Shown here: in pieces, positions 44,434-53,158 of the stretch
How positions within the stretch are numbered: the first letter of the stretch is position 1
How the letters are laid out: each line of letters starts with the position of its first letter
From: Barnesiella intestinihominis YIT 11860
GTDB taxonomy: Bacteria; Bacteroidota; Bacteroidia; Bacteroidales; Barnesiellaceae
DNA: 64,000 bases
Assembly: GCF_000296465.1 (NCBI RefSeq)
Contig: NZ_JH815204.1
Coordinates: 906,814 to 970,813, forward strand
Direction: 5' to 3'
Position numbers and translations under genes: made by a program
The notes under the pieces: generated by a model
Told to the model about the DNA's origin: nothing
Databases searched by the model: none
The model's input: only the letters and a program-made list of their open reading frames with translations

Positions 44434-45084
44434 TTATAAATTATACAAAAAATAATCTTTTATTCCCCAAACAAATCCCACAATAGACATAATAATGATG
44501 ATAATCCCGATTCCCCTATTTATTAACCAAATACTACGCACATTAAAACGGGCACGAACCTTATTGATGACGTAAGTTATCAGGAACCACCAACTGACAG
44601 CTCCTAACAAAATAGACAGATAACCCACCACATGATGCCCCAATTGTGATTCGGGCAAGAAAAAATTAAACCGGGCAAATAGGCCTATATAAAGAAATAA
44701 TATCAGAGGATTGGAAAAAGTCAATAAAAACGCCGTAATGAAATCCTGCGTAAACGTATTGATGGAAGAATTGGCTTTACGAATATTCTTGGCCGGATTC
44801 TGGCGATACAGATACAACCCGAACCCCACCAAAACCAAACTGCCCAAAATCTGCAAAATATTTTGATTAGCCTCTATAAAATCGATGACGATAGACATGC
44901 CTAAGCCCGTAAGCAATGCATATATCAAATCGGATAATGCAGCACCCAATCCTGTCACGAAGCCCGACCATCGCCCTTTATTCAACGTACGCTGTATACA
45001 CAATATCCCTATCGGTCCCATCGGCGCCGACACCAATATGCCTATGGCTAAGCCTCGAATTATAGTATATAGCGTTAAGTCCAT
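44434..45084 (-). CDS. LysE-family amino-acid exporter
   Basis: A 216-residue inner-membrane protein with about six helices. The N-terminal family signature is clear (LAIGILVSAPMGPIGILCIQ then RTLNKGRWSGFVTGLGAALSDLIYA), with the later helix LTFSNPLILFLYIGLFARF. LysE/RhtB proteins export amino acids or similar small molecules; the substrate is not predictable. It starts at 45084 and shares a promoter region with divergent purL. Confidence 0.9.
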   Translation of the reverse strand: MDLTLYTIIRGLAIGILVSAPMGPIGILCIQRTLNKGRWSGFVTGLGAALSDLIYALLTGLGMSIVIDFIEANQNILQILGSLVLVGFGLYLYRQNPAKNIRKANSSINTFTQDFITAFLLTFSNPLILFLYIGLFARFNFFLPESQLGHHVVGYLSILLGAVSWWFLITYVINKVRARFNVRSIWLINRGIGIIIIIMSIVGFVWGIKDYFLYNL

Positions 45085-45282
45085 AAAGTCTAAAAACTAC
45101 CTTATTCTATTGAAATACGGTATAAATCACAAAATAGTATGACATTGACACAAAATAAATTTCATTTTTGCTCCTGTAAAACAAAAGCTCACCTCTATTG
45201 TCCGTCAAAAACGGCATAAGAAAAAGGCAAACCCCTATTTTCTTGAAGATGCCTATGCACAACCTATTCTCGATTCGTGAAG

Positions 45283-45403
45283 CAAAGATAGTGAAAGGTG
45301 AGCGCAGAGACAAACGGAAATCGCATTTCCGACTTGGCTATGCCGAACCGCATCCTATTTTCGCATACTGTGCAAAGATAATGAAAGGTGAACACAGAAC
45401 AAA
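45283..45403 (-). repeat. Two direct-repeat promoter cassettes facing the LysE gene
   Basis: Two similar about 33-base units (45283-45314 and 45373-45403) share CAAAGATA, TGAAAGGTGA and ACAAA. Read on the minus strand each is a full Bacteroidota promoter: TTTG-N20-TATCTTTG in the first and TTTG-N19-TATCTTTG in the second. They lie about 200 and 290 bases before the LysE start. The 45085-45773 gap also holds the purL promoter; a plus-strand open frame at 45198-45662 runs through these repeats and is judged spurious. Confidence 0.6.
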
Positions 45404-45657
45404 ATTTATTTTAGTTCTGTTGAACAGCCGCCTATCTTATTTTATCGAACATAGGCAAGGTTGGACACAGCAAAAAGGCATACATCAACCACAACGCAAA
45501 AATGCCCCTATATTCGACCGTACCAAATACAGAGAAAAGACTCGTCCTCCTCTTCCCTCATTTGAGAGTCTCGTTGAGTCACCCCCTCCCCTATACTCGA
45601 AAAATCGAACATCAAGGAATAATATCCAAAAATTAGGAACTGTTTTGTCCTATTTTT

Positions 45658-45689
45658 TTTGAGTGGACGAGGGTTTTTCCTTAATTTTG
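45658..45689 (+). promoter_or_regulatory. Bacteroides-type promoter of purL
   Basis: TTTG (45658-45661), 20 bases, TAATTTTG (45682-45689): a full match to the Bacteroidota -33/-7 consensus with ideal spacing. The leader to the purL ATG is about 78 bases and I see no riboswitch in it. Confidence 0.75.
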
Positions 45690-45773
45690 CAACGAAAATA
45701 AATACGTTTTCTTTGTCTCGATTTTTCAGTCGGGAAAAAGAAAAACAGACATGCCACTAAAAAACAAGACACA

Positions 45774-48700
45774 ATGGTCATTTTTTTCAAAACCTCCGTT
45801 CAAAACATTATTGCAGTTCAGGCCGATCACAGCTTTTCGGCAGATGAGACTAAAAAATTATCGTGGCTTTTCGACAATGCCGAGCTTCTCCCTGCTTCAA
45901 CGTTGAAGGGCTGGTTTATCGGGCCCCGTAAAGAGATGATTACCCCGTGGAGCACCAATGCCGTAGAGATTACTCAAAACATGGGACTCACCGGTATCTC
46001 TCGCATCGAGGAATTTTTCCCTGTAACAGACGGTTCTGCCGAATTCGACAAAATGCTACAACGGTTGTACAACGGTATCGACGGTAAAATTTTCGACATC
46101 GACAAACAACCCGATCCCATTGTGTACATCGACGATCTTGCCGCATATAACGAACAGGAAGGTCTGGCCCTCAGCCCCGACGAAATAAACTATCTGAACG
46201 ACCTAAGTAAAAAAATCGGACGGAAACTAACCGACAGCGAAGTTTTCGGATTCTCGCAAGTCAATTCCGAGCACTGCCGTCATAAAATTTTCAACGGTGT
46301 CTTCATCATCGACGGTCAAGAAAAAGAAAGTTCTCTTTTTAAATTGATAAAAAAGACCTCGGAATATAATCCCAATCGGTTGGTTTCGGCATACAAAGAT
46401 AACGTGGCTTTCAATGCCGGACCTACCGTCGAGCAGTTCGCTCCGATAAATCCCCAACAACCCGACTTTTTCGAAATAAAAGATATCAAAACAGTCATCT
46501 CGTTAAAAGCCGAGACACACAATTTCCCCACGACCGTAGAGCCCTTCAACGGAGCTGCCACCGGTACGGGAGGTGAAATACGCGACCGACTCGGTGGCGG
46601 ACGTGCCAGCCTACCTATTGCAGGAACGGCAGTTTATATGACGGCCTATCCCCGTACGGAAGAAGGACGGGAATGGGAAGAAGGTTCCATGCAACCTCGT
46701 CCGTGGCTTTATCAAACGCCCGAACAAATATTGATTAAGGCCTCTAACGGAGCTTCTGATTTCGGAAACAAATTCGGACAACCCCTCATCTGCGGCTCCC
46801 TGCTCACATTCGAGCACGCCGAGAACGGTAAAAAATTTGCTTTCGACAAAGTCATTATGCTCGCCGGCGGTGTAGGATTCGCCAACATGCGCGACGCACT
46901 TAAAGGCACGCCCGTAGCCGGGGAAAAAGTAGTGGTAATGGGTGGTGACAACTATCGTATCGGTATGGGTGGAGGAGCAGTCTCATCGGTAGAAACCGGA
47001 CAATACGACAATGCCATTGAGCTGAACGCCGTACAACGAGCCAATCCTGAAATGCAAAAACGAGTATCCAACGTCATTCGGGCGATGTCCGAAGCCGAGG
47101 AAAATCCCATCGTCTCGATTCACGACCACGGAGCCGGAGGCCATTTGAACGCACTTTCCGAGTTGGTAGAAGAAACTGGCGGATTGATTCACATGGATCA
47201 ACTGCCCGTCGGCGACCCCACCCTATCGGCCAAAGAAATCGTAGGTAACGAAAGTCAGGAACGTATGGGTATCGTCATTCGGGAAGAAGACATCGAGCAC
47301 ATTCGTCAAATCGCCGACCGTGAACGGGCTCCGTTCTATGTAGTTGGCGAAACCACAGGCGACCATCGCTTCGTATTCGAACAGACCGATGGTGTTAAGC
47401 CCATCGACTTGGCGATGGAAGACATGTTCGGGAAAGCTCCCCGTACCGTCATGACAGACAGAACAGTCGAAGAAACTTACGAAGACGTAACATACGATCA
47501 AACGCAACTCGACGAATACGTAGAACGAGTGCTCCAACTCGAAGCAGTCGCTTGTAAAGACTGGCTCACCAACAAAGTGGACCGTTCCGTTACCGGAAAA
47601 ATTGCCCGCCAACAATGTCAGGGAGAGATACAACTCCCATTGAGCGACTGCGGAGTAGTTGCCCTCGACTATCGGGGACGCGCCGGTATCGCCACCTCTA
47701 TCGGCCATGCGCCGCAAGCGGCATTGGTCGATCCCGCCGCAGGATCTATTCTCTCCATCGCCGAAGCCCTCACCAATATCGTTTGGGCTCCGCTCTCCGA
47801 AGGTTTAGACAGCGTTTCGCTTAGTGCCAACTGGATGTGGCCCTGTAAAAACGAAGGCGAAGACGCCCGCCTATATCGGGCAGTCGAAGCATGCAGCGAT
47901 TTTGCCTGCTCGCTCGGAATCAATATCCCCACCGGAAAAGACAGTCTGTCCATGACTCAGAAATACGGAAAGGACAAAGTCTATTCGCCCGGTACGGTCA
48001 TCATCTCGGCAGGAGCTGAAGTCTCGGATATACGCAAAGTCGTATCTCCCGTCCTCCGCACGGGAATCGACAGTACGGTCTACTACATCGATTTCTCGTT
48101 CGACAAGCTCAAATTAGGAGGATCGGCGTTCGCCCAATCGCTCGACAAAATAGGAAAAGAAGTTCCCACCGTACAAGACAGCGAATACTTTGCCAACGCG
48201 TTCAATGCCGTCCAAGAATTAATTAACAAAGAGTTGATTCTGGCAGGACACGATATCTCCGCCGGTGGTATGATAACCACGATGCTCGAAATGAATTTTG
48301 CCAATACCGAAGGCGGTTTGGAAGTTTCGTTGGACGAAATCCCCGAAAAAGACCTTGTTAAGATATTGTTCAGCGAAAACCCGGGTATCTTGATTCAAGT
48401 AGAAAAAACCGACGAAGTCGAAAAGATATTGAAAAAAGCCGGCGTAGCGTTTATTCGTCTGGCTCGCCCCTGCGACGAACGCCATCTGCTCATACACAAA
48501 GACGGAGCCGATTATCAATTCTTCATCGATCATTTGCGCGACGTATGGTTCGAGTCGTCCTATCTGCTCGACTGCAAACAAAGCGGAGAAAAAGCAGCCA
48601 AAGACCGCTTCCTCAACTACAAGGAACAACCGCTGCAATTCCATTTCCCCGATTCGTTCACGGGAACGCTCGCCCAATACGGTATCTCGGCCGATCGTCG

Positions 48701-49466
48701 CACACGATCCGGTGTGAAAGCAGCCATCATTCGTGAGAAGGGTGTTAATGGAGATAGAGAAATGGCCTATTCGCTCTATTTGGCGGGATTCGATGTGAAA
48801 GACGTGCACATGACCGACCTCATCAGTGGCCGCGAAACGCTCGACGATATCAACATGATTGTATACTGCGGTGGATTCTCAAATTCCGATGTACTCGGTT
48901 CGGCAAAAGGCTGGGCAGGAGGATTCCTTTGGAACGAAAAAGCCAAAGCTGCACTCGACCGTTTCTACAACCGCCCCGACACCCTGAGTCTCGGTATTTG
49001 CAACGGCTGCCAGCTCATGGTAGAATTGGGACTGCTCACCCCCGACCACGAACAAAAGCCCAAAATGCGACACAACGATTCGCACAAATTCGAATCTCAG
49101 TTCATCGGATTGACAATTCCCGAAAACAACTCTGTCATGTTCGGCTCGTTATCGGGTTCGAAACTCGGTATATGGGTTGCCCACGGAGAAGGTAAATTCG
49201 AGTTGCCTTACGACAAAGAAAGATACAATATCGTAGCCCAATACACCTACGATGCTTATCCGGCAAATCCCAACGGATCGCCTTACGGTATAGCCGGTAT
49301 CACGTCGGCCGACGGCCGCCATTTGGCCATGATGCCCCACCTCGAACGAGCCATATTCCCCTGGCAGTGCGGACATTATCCTGCCGACAGAAAAACCGAC
49401 GAGATTACCCCGTGGATCGAGGCTTTTGTCAATGCCCGCAAATGGGTTGAACACCACACCAAATAA
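45774..49466 (+). CDS. purL: Phosphoribosylformylglycinamidine synthase (long, fused form)
   Basis: A 1230-residue enzyme of de novo purine synthesis (FGAR + Gln + ATP to FGAM). It is the large single-chain form: an N-terminal PurS-like part, two PurM-like halves (HNFPTTVEPFNGAATGTGGE, SIHDHGAGGHLNALSELVEE; second half HDISAGGMITTMLEMNF) and a C-terminal class I glutamine amidotransferase. The amidotransferase has its catalytic Cys in LGICNGCQLM (about residue 1075) and the His/Glu in WVAHGEGKFELP. Length is slightly below gamma-proteobacterial PurL. It has its own promoter. Confidence 0.97.
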   Translation: MVIFFKTSVQNIIAVQADHSFSADETKKLSWLFDNAELLPASTLKGWFIGPRKEMITPWSTNAVEITQNMGLTGISRIEEFFPVTDGSAEFDKMLQRLYNGIDGKIFDIDKQPDPIVYIDDLAAYNEQEGLALSPDEINYLNDLSKKIGRKLTDSEVFGFSQVNSEHCRHKIFNGVFIIDGQEKESSLFKLIKKTSEYNPNRLVSAYKDNVAFNAGPTVEQFAPINPQQPDFFEIKDIKTVISLKAETHNFPTTVEPFNGAATGTGGEIRDRLGGGRASLPIAGTAVYMTAYPRTEEGREWEEGSMQPRPWLYQTPEQILIKASNGASDFGNKFGQPLICGSLLTFEHAENGKKFAFDKVIMLAGGVGFANMRDALKGTPVAGEKVVVMGGDNYRIGMGGGAVSSVETGQYDNAIELNAVQRANPEMQKRVSNVIRAMSEAEENPIVSIHDHGAGGHLNALSELVEETGGLIHMDQLPVGDPTLSAKEIVGNESQERMGIVIREEDIEHIRQIADRERAPFYVVGETTGDHRFVFEQTDGVKPIDLAMEDMFGKAPRTVMTDRTVEETYEDVTYDQTQLDEYVERVLQLEAVACKDWLTNKVDRSVTGKIARQQCQGEIQLPLSDCGVVALDYRGRAGIATSIGHAPQAALVDPAAGSILSIAEALTNIVWAPLSEGLDSVSLSANWMWPCKNEGEDARLYRAVEACSDFACSLGINIPTGKDSLSMTQKYGKDKVYSPGTVIISAGAEVSDIRKVVSPVLRTGIDSTVYYIDFSFDKLKLGGSAFAQSLDKIGKEVPTVQDSEYFANAFNAVQELINKELILAGHDISAGGMITTMLEMNFANTEGGLEVSLDEIPEKDLVKILFSENPGILIQVEKTDEVEKILKKAGVAFIRLARPCDERHLLIHKDGADYQFFIDHLRDVWFESSYLLDCKQSGEKAAKDRFLNYKEQPLQFHFPDSFTGTLAQYGISADRRTRSGVKAAIIREKGVNGDREMAYSLYLAGFDVKDVHMTDLISGRETLDDINMIVYCGGFSNSDVLGSAKGWAGGFLWNEKAKAALDRFYNRPDTLSLGICNGCQLMVELGLLTPDHEQKPKMRHNDSHKFESQFIGLTIPENNSVMFGSLSGSKLGIWVAHGEGKFELPYDKERYNIVAQYTYDAYPANPNGSPYGIAGITSADGRHLAMMPHLERAIFPWQCGHYPADRKTDEITPWIEAFVNARKWVEHHTK

Positions 49467-49483
49467 AAAGTATATTCCGCAGG

Positions 49484-49510
49484 GCGGGAGGGAAACAATG
49501 TCCCTCTCGC
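49484..49510 (+). terminator. Imperfect hairpin after purL
   Basis: GCGGGAGGGA (49484-49493) pairs with TCCCTCTCGC (49501-49510) with one G-T pair; loop AACAATG. There is no long T run, so it could be a weak terminator or leader structure for the next gene. Confidence 0.4.
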
Positions 49511-49555
49511 TCTGTTCGTTTAATCAAATAATAATCAACACGACAACATTACATT

Positions 49556-50959
49556 ATGGGAGGATTTTTTGGTACCATAAAAAAAGAATCTTGCGTTACC
49601 GACCTTTTTTATGGCGTAGATTACAACTCGCACTTAGGTACGAAACGTGCCGGTATCGTGACGTATGAAAATGGCGTTTTCAAACGGGCGATCCACAATA
49701 TAGAAAACTCCTACTTCCGCTCGAAATTCGAAGCCGAACTGCCCGAATTCTCTGGTAATTCGGGAATCGGTGTCATCAGCGATACCGATGCACAACCCAT
49801 CATCATCAGTTGCCATTTGGGAAAATTCGCCATCGTTACCGTCGCCAAAATAAACAACGTAGAAGAACTCGAAAAAGAACTACTGGCGAGCGGAAACCAT
49901 TTCAGCGAACACAGTAACAATATCATCAACCAATCCGAATTGGTTTCGATGATTATCAGTCAAGGAAAAGACTATGTCGACGGCATCCGCTTGGTACAGG
50001 AAAAAATCAAAGGGTCTTGTTCCATGCTTTTACTCACCGAGCAAGGCATTATCGCCGCTCGCGACAAATACGGTCGTTCGCCTATCCTCGTCGGACGGGG
50101 AGATAACGGCTACGCCGTATCGTCCGAAACATGCAGCTTCCCGAACCTCGGATACGAACTCTGTTACGACATACGTCCCGGAGAAATCGTCCGGTTGACA
50201 GCCGATGGTTATGAATCGCTCAACCAGCCCGGTAAAAAAATGCAGATATGCTCCTTCCTATGGGTATATTACGGATATCCCGCCTGCGAATACGAAGGGA
50301 AGAATGTCGAAGAGATGCGCTTTCACACTGGCTTCGAAATGGGTAAAAAAGACGACATCGAAGCCGATTTCGTCTCCGGCATCCCCGATTCCGGTGTAGG
50401 CATGGCTCTCGGATATGCCGTAGGTAAACAAATTCCCTACCGGAGAGGTATCGTCAAATATACCCCCACTTGGCCTCGCAGCTTCACCCCTTCCAATCAA
50501 GCCATGCGCGAGCTGGTAGCCAAAATGAAACTCATACCCAACAAAAGCATGCTCGACGGAAAACGGGTCGTATTCTGCGACGACTCCATCGTCCGCGGTA
50601 CGCAACTGAGAGACAATGTATCCGATCTCTACCGCTATGGAGCCAAAGAAGTTCACATGCGCATCAGTTGTCCCCCTCTCCTGTACCCGTGTAAGTTTCT
50701 TAACTTCACGGCCTCCAAAAGCGAAATGGAGCTTATTACCCGTCGCACCATCGCCGAGATAGAGGGTAACCCCGATAAAAATGTCGCAGCTTATGCACGC
50801 ACCGGGTCGCCCCAATACAATTGTATGGTAAACTGCATTTGTAAAAAGCTGAACATTACCTCATTAAAATTCAACCCGTTAGAAACACTAGTCGAATCGA
50901 TCGGGCTTCCTAAGGAATGTATCTGCACGCACTGTTTCGACGGCAGCAGCTACGAATAA
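49556..50959 (+). CDS. PurF-like amidophosphoribosyltransferase paralogue lacking the N-terminal catalytic Cys
   Basis: A 467-residue protein with the two-domain PurF layout. Class II glutamine amidotransferases begin Met-Cys-Gly and use Cys2 as nucleophile. This protein begins MGGFFGTIKKESC, with Gly at position 2. No upstream in-frame Met-Cys start is seen. The phosphoribosyltransferase domain is intact, with the PRPP loop RVVFCDDSIVRGTQL (about residues 337-351). Cys residues matching the four Fe-S ligands of Bacillus-type PurF are visible (MQICSFLWVYYG, PPLLYPCKF, and ICTHCFDG at the C-terminus). It could be an ammonia-dependent PurF or a regulatory or otherwise altered paralogue. It follows purL by 89 bases. 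Confidence 0.88.
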   Translation: MGGFFGTIKKESCVTDLFYGVDYNSHLGTKRAGIVTYENGVFKRAIHNIENSYFRSKFEAELPEFSGNSGIGVISDTDAQPIIISCHLGKFAIVTVAKINNVEELEKELLASGNHFSEHSNNIINQSELVSMIISQGKDYVDGIRLVQEKIKGSCSMLLLTEQGIIAARDKYGRSPILVGRGDNGYAVSSETCSFPNLGYELCYDIRPGEIVRLTADGYESLNQPGKKMQICSFLWVYYGYPACEYEGKNVEEMRFHTGFEMGKKDDIEADFVSGIPDSGVGMALGYAVGKQIPYRRGIVKYTPTWPRSFTPSNQAMRELVAKMKLIPNKSMLDGKRVVFCDDSIVRGTQLRDNVSDLYRYGAKEVHMRISCPPLLYPCKFLNFTASKSEMELITRRTIAEIEGNPDKNVAAYARTGSPQYNCMVNCICKKLNITSLKFNPLETLVESIGLPKECICTHCFDGSSYE

Positions 50960-50988
50960 GCCCGTCAGAACCGAATAAAACCCCGGCT

Positions 50989-51038
50989 CGTTATGCCGTC
51001 CGATCATCTGTTCTCGCCGGGCGGCATAACGGTTTTTT
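50989..51038 (+). terminator. Rho-independent terminator after the PurF-like gene
   Basis: A perfect 10-base stem (CGTTATGCCG at 50989-50998, CGGCATAACG at 51022-51031) and a T run at 51033-51038, 29 bases after the stop. Confidence 0.88.
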
Positions 51039-51049
51039 CGCCTAAAAGA

Positions 51050-51079
51050 TTGAAAATAACAATCATTTTTGTAATTTTG
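51050..51079 (+). promoter_or_regulatory. Bacteroides-type promoter of the etfBA-dehydrogenase operon
   Basis: TTG at 51050-51052, 19 bases, TAATTTTG at 51072-51079. The -7 element is a full match, the -33 partial. It is placed just after the upstream terminator. Confidence 0.65.
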
Positions 51080-51141
51080 CGAGTCAATGAATCGACACAG
51101 AATATACGAATATTTATAAATCATAAATCTCACATTAAATT

Positions 51142-52014
51142 ATGAGTCTTAAAATCGTAGTATTGGCAAAACAAGTGCCCGATACCAGAAATGTGGGGAA
51201 GGATGCCATGAAAGAGGACGGAACGATCAACCGTGCCGCCTTGCCTGCTATCTTCAACCCCGAAGATTTGAACGCCTTGGAACAGGCTCTGCAACTGAAA
51301 GAACAAAACCCGGGATCGACGATTACCCTGCTTACGATGGGTCCTCCTCGTGCCGCCGAAATTATTCGGGAAGGTTTATTCCGTGGAGCGGACGGAGGTA
51401 TCGTATTGACCGACCGTGCCTTTGCCGGAGCCGACACATTGGCTACGTCTTACGCACTATCGTGTGCCGTACGCAAAATCAAAGATTATGATATTATCTT
51501 GGGAGGTCGTCAAGCCATCGATGGCGACACGGCTCAGGTAGGCCCTCAAATCGCCGAAAAATTGGGAATCCCCCAAGTCACCTATGCCGAGCAAATTCTG
51601 AGCATAGAAAACGGGAAAGCCACCGTGAAACGTCGTCTCGAACGCGGGATAGAAACCGTCGTAGTTCCCCTGCCCGCAGTCATCACGGTCAACGGTTCGG
51701 CCGATGAATGCCGTCCTCGCAACGCGAAGCTCATACAACGTTACAAATACGCCAAGACACCGAGCGAAAAACAAGGACTGAGCGAAGAATGCTTGAAACT
51801 CTATGAACAGCGTCCGGCCCTCAACCTTTACGAATGGAGTGTAAACGATGTCGATGCCGACCTCGATCAAGTAGGTCTTGCCGGTTCTCCCACCAAAGTA
51901 AAAGCCGTACAAAACGTTGTATTCCAAGCAAAGGAAAGCAAACGACTCACGGCTGCCGACAACGAAATCGAAGACCTTGTCAAAGAATTGATCGCCAACC
52001 ACACGATTGGTTAA
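51142..52014 (+). CDS. etfB: Electron transfer flavoprotein, beta subunit
   Basis: A 290-residue ETF beta chain. Family features are the N-terminal LKIVVLAKQVPDTRNVGKDA, the nucleotide-binding DYDIILGGRQAIDGDTAQVG, and VVVPLPAVITVNGSADECRP. With EtfA it forms a heterodimer holding FAD and a second nucleotide and takes electrons from acyl-CoA dehydrogenases. The extended C-terminus (residues about 215-290) is longer than mitochondrial ETF-beta, as in anaerobe and FixA-type proteins. etfA starts 34 bases downstream. Confidence 0.94.
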   Translation: MSLKIVVLAKQVPDTRNVGKDAMKEDGTINRAALPAIFNPEDLNALEQALQLKEQNPGSTITLLTMGPPRAAEIIREGLFRGADGGIVLTDRAFAGADTLATSYALSCAVRKIKDYDIILGGRQAIDGDTAQVGPQIAEKLGIPQVTYAEQILSIENGKATVKRRLERGIETVVVPLPAVITVNGSADECRPRNAKLIQRYKYAKTPSEKQGLSEECLKLYEQRPALNLYEWSVNDVDADLDQVGLAGSPTKVKAVQNVVFQAKESKRLTAADNEIEDLVKELIANHTIG

Positions 52015-52048
52015 TGCCCGTGTACTATGAACTAAAAAACTAACGATT

Positions 52049-53068
52049 ATGAACAATCTGATTGTATATTGCGAAATAGAAGACGGCATCATCGCCGATG
52101 TGAGCCTCGAACTGCTCACAAAAGGTCGCTCGCTGGCCAATCAACTGAATTGTAAACTCGAAGCACTGGTGATCGGTAGCAACCTCGACGGTGTGGAAAA
52201 ACAAGTATTCCCCTATGGAGTCGATACCGTCTATACCGTAGACGATCCTCGCCTCTACCCCTACACCTCGTTGCCACATACCTCGGTATTGGTAAATTTA
52301 TTCAAAGAACAGAAACCTCAGGTTTGCCTGATGGGAGCCACCAGTATCGGTCGCGACCTCGGTCCGCGGGTTTCCTCTTCGCTGCACAGCGGACTCACGG
52401 CCGACTGCACCGCGTTGGAAATAGGTCCCCACGAGGACAAAAAGAACAATAAGACATACGAAAATCTGTTGTATCAGATTCGTCCCGCTTTCGGAGGCAA
52501 CATCGTAGCGACGATCGTTAACCCCGAATGCCGTCCTCAAATGGCGACGGTTCGCGAAGGCGTGATGAAAAAAGAAATTTACGATCCCGCTTACAAAGGA
52601 GAAGTTGTTAAACTGGATCCGAAAAAATACGTTTCCGACACCGACTTTGTGGTAGAAGTCATCGATCGCCAGATGGAAAAATCCAAAGCCAACGTCAAAG
52701 GCGCATCCATCATCGTAGCCGGCGGTTACGGTATGGGATCGAAAGAAAACTTCGACATGCTGTTCGACTTGGCGGCTACATTGGGAGCCGAGGTAGGAGC
52801 TTCCCGCGCTGCGGTCGACGCCGGATACATCGAGCACGAACGTCAAATCGGACAAACCGGTGTCACGGTTCGCCCCAAGCTCTATATCGCCTGCGGTATC
52901 TCTGGACAGATACAACACATCGCCGGTATGCAAGACAGCTCCATCATCATCTCTATCAACAGCGATCCTAACGCACCTATCAATACGATAGCCGACTATG
53001 TGATCACGGGTACGGTCGAAGAAGTAATTCCGAAGCTGATCAAATATTATAAGAAAAACTCCAAATAA
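52049..53068 (+). CDS. etfA: Electron transfer flavoprotein, alpha subunit
   Basis: A 339-residue ETF alpha chain. The C-terminal FAD domain is well conserved: GASIIVAGGYGMGSKENFDM, GAEVGASRAAVDAGYIEHER, QIGQTGVTVRPKLYIACGIS, GQIQHIAGMQDSSIIISINS and DPNAPINTIADYVITG. Works with EtfB (upstream) and probably with the acyl-CoA dehydrogenase gene 90 bases downstream. Whether the pair is bifurcating cannot be read safely from sequence. Confidence 0.95.
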   Translation: MNNLIVYCEIEDGIIADVSLELLTKGRSLANQLNCKLEALVIGSNLDGVEKQVFPYGVDTVYTVDDPRLYPYTSLPHTSVLVNLFKEQKPQVCLMGATSIGRDLGPRVSSSLHSGLTADCTALEIGPHEDKKNNKTYENLLYQIRPAFGGNIVATIVNPECRPQMATVREGVMKKEIYDPAYKGEVVKLDPKKYVSDTDFVVEVIDRQMEKSKANVKGASIIVAGGYGMGSKENFDMLFDLAATLGAEVGASRAAVDAGYIEHERQIGQTGVTVRPKLYIACGISGQIQHIAGMQDSSIIISINSDPNAPINTIADYVITGTVEEVIPKLIKYYKKNSK

Positions 53069-53158
53069 AACATATTTTCGATTCTGTCGATAAGACAAAG
53101 TCTTGTGACAAATCAAAGATAGAGAGTTAAATTATAATACAATAAATAATACAGAACA

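Noticed and set aside
45198..45662. 154-codon open frame on the plus strand in the lysE-purL gap
   Set aside because: It runs through two repeated promoter cassettes, has low-complexity basic composition and resembles no family I know. It is probably open by chance.
45690..45773. Purine riboswitch in the purL leader
   Set aside because: The leader is only about 78 bases and shows none of the conserved junction sequences or a terminator hairpin.
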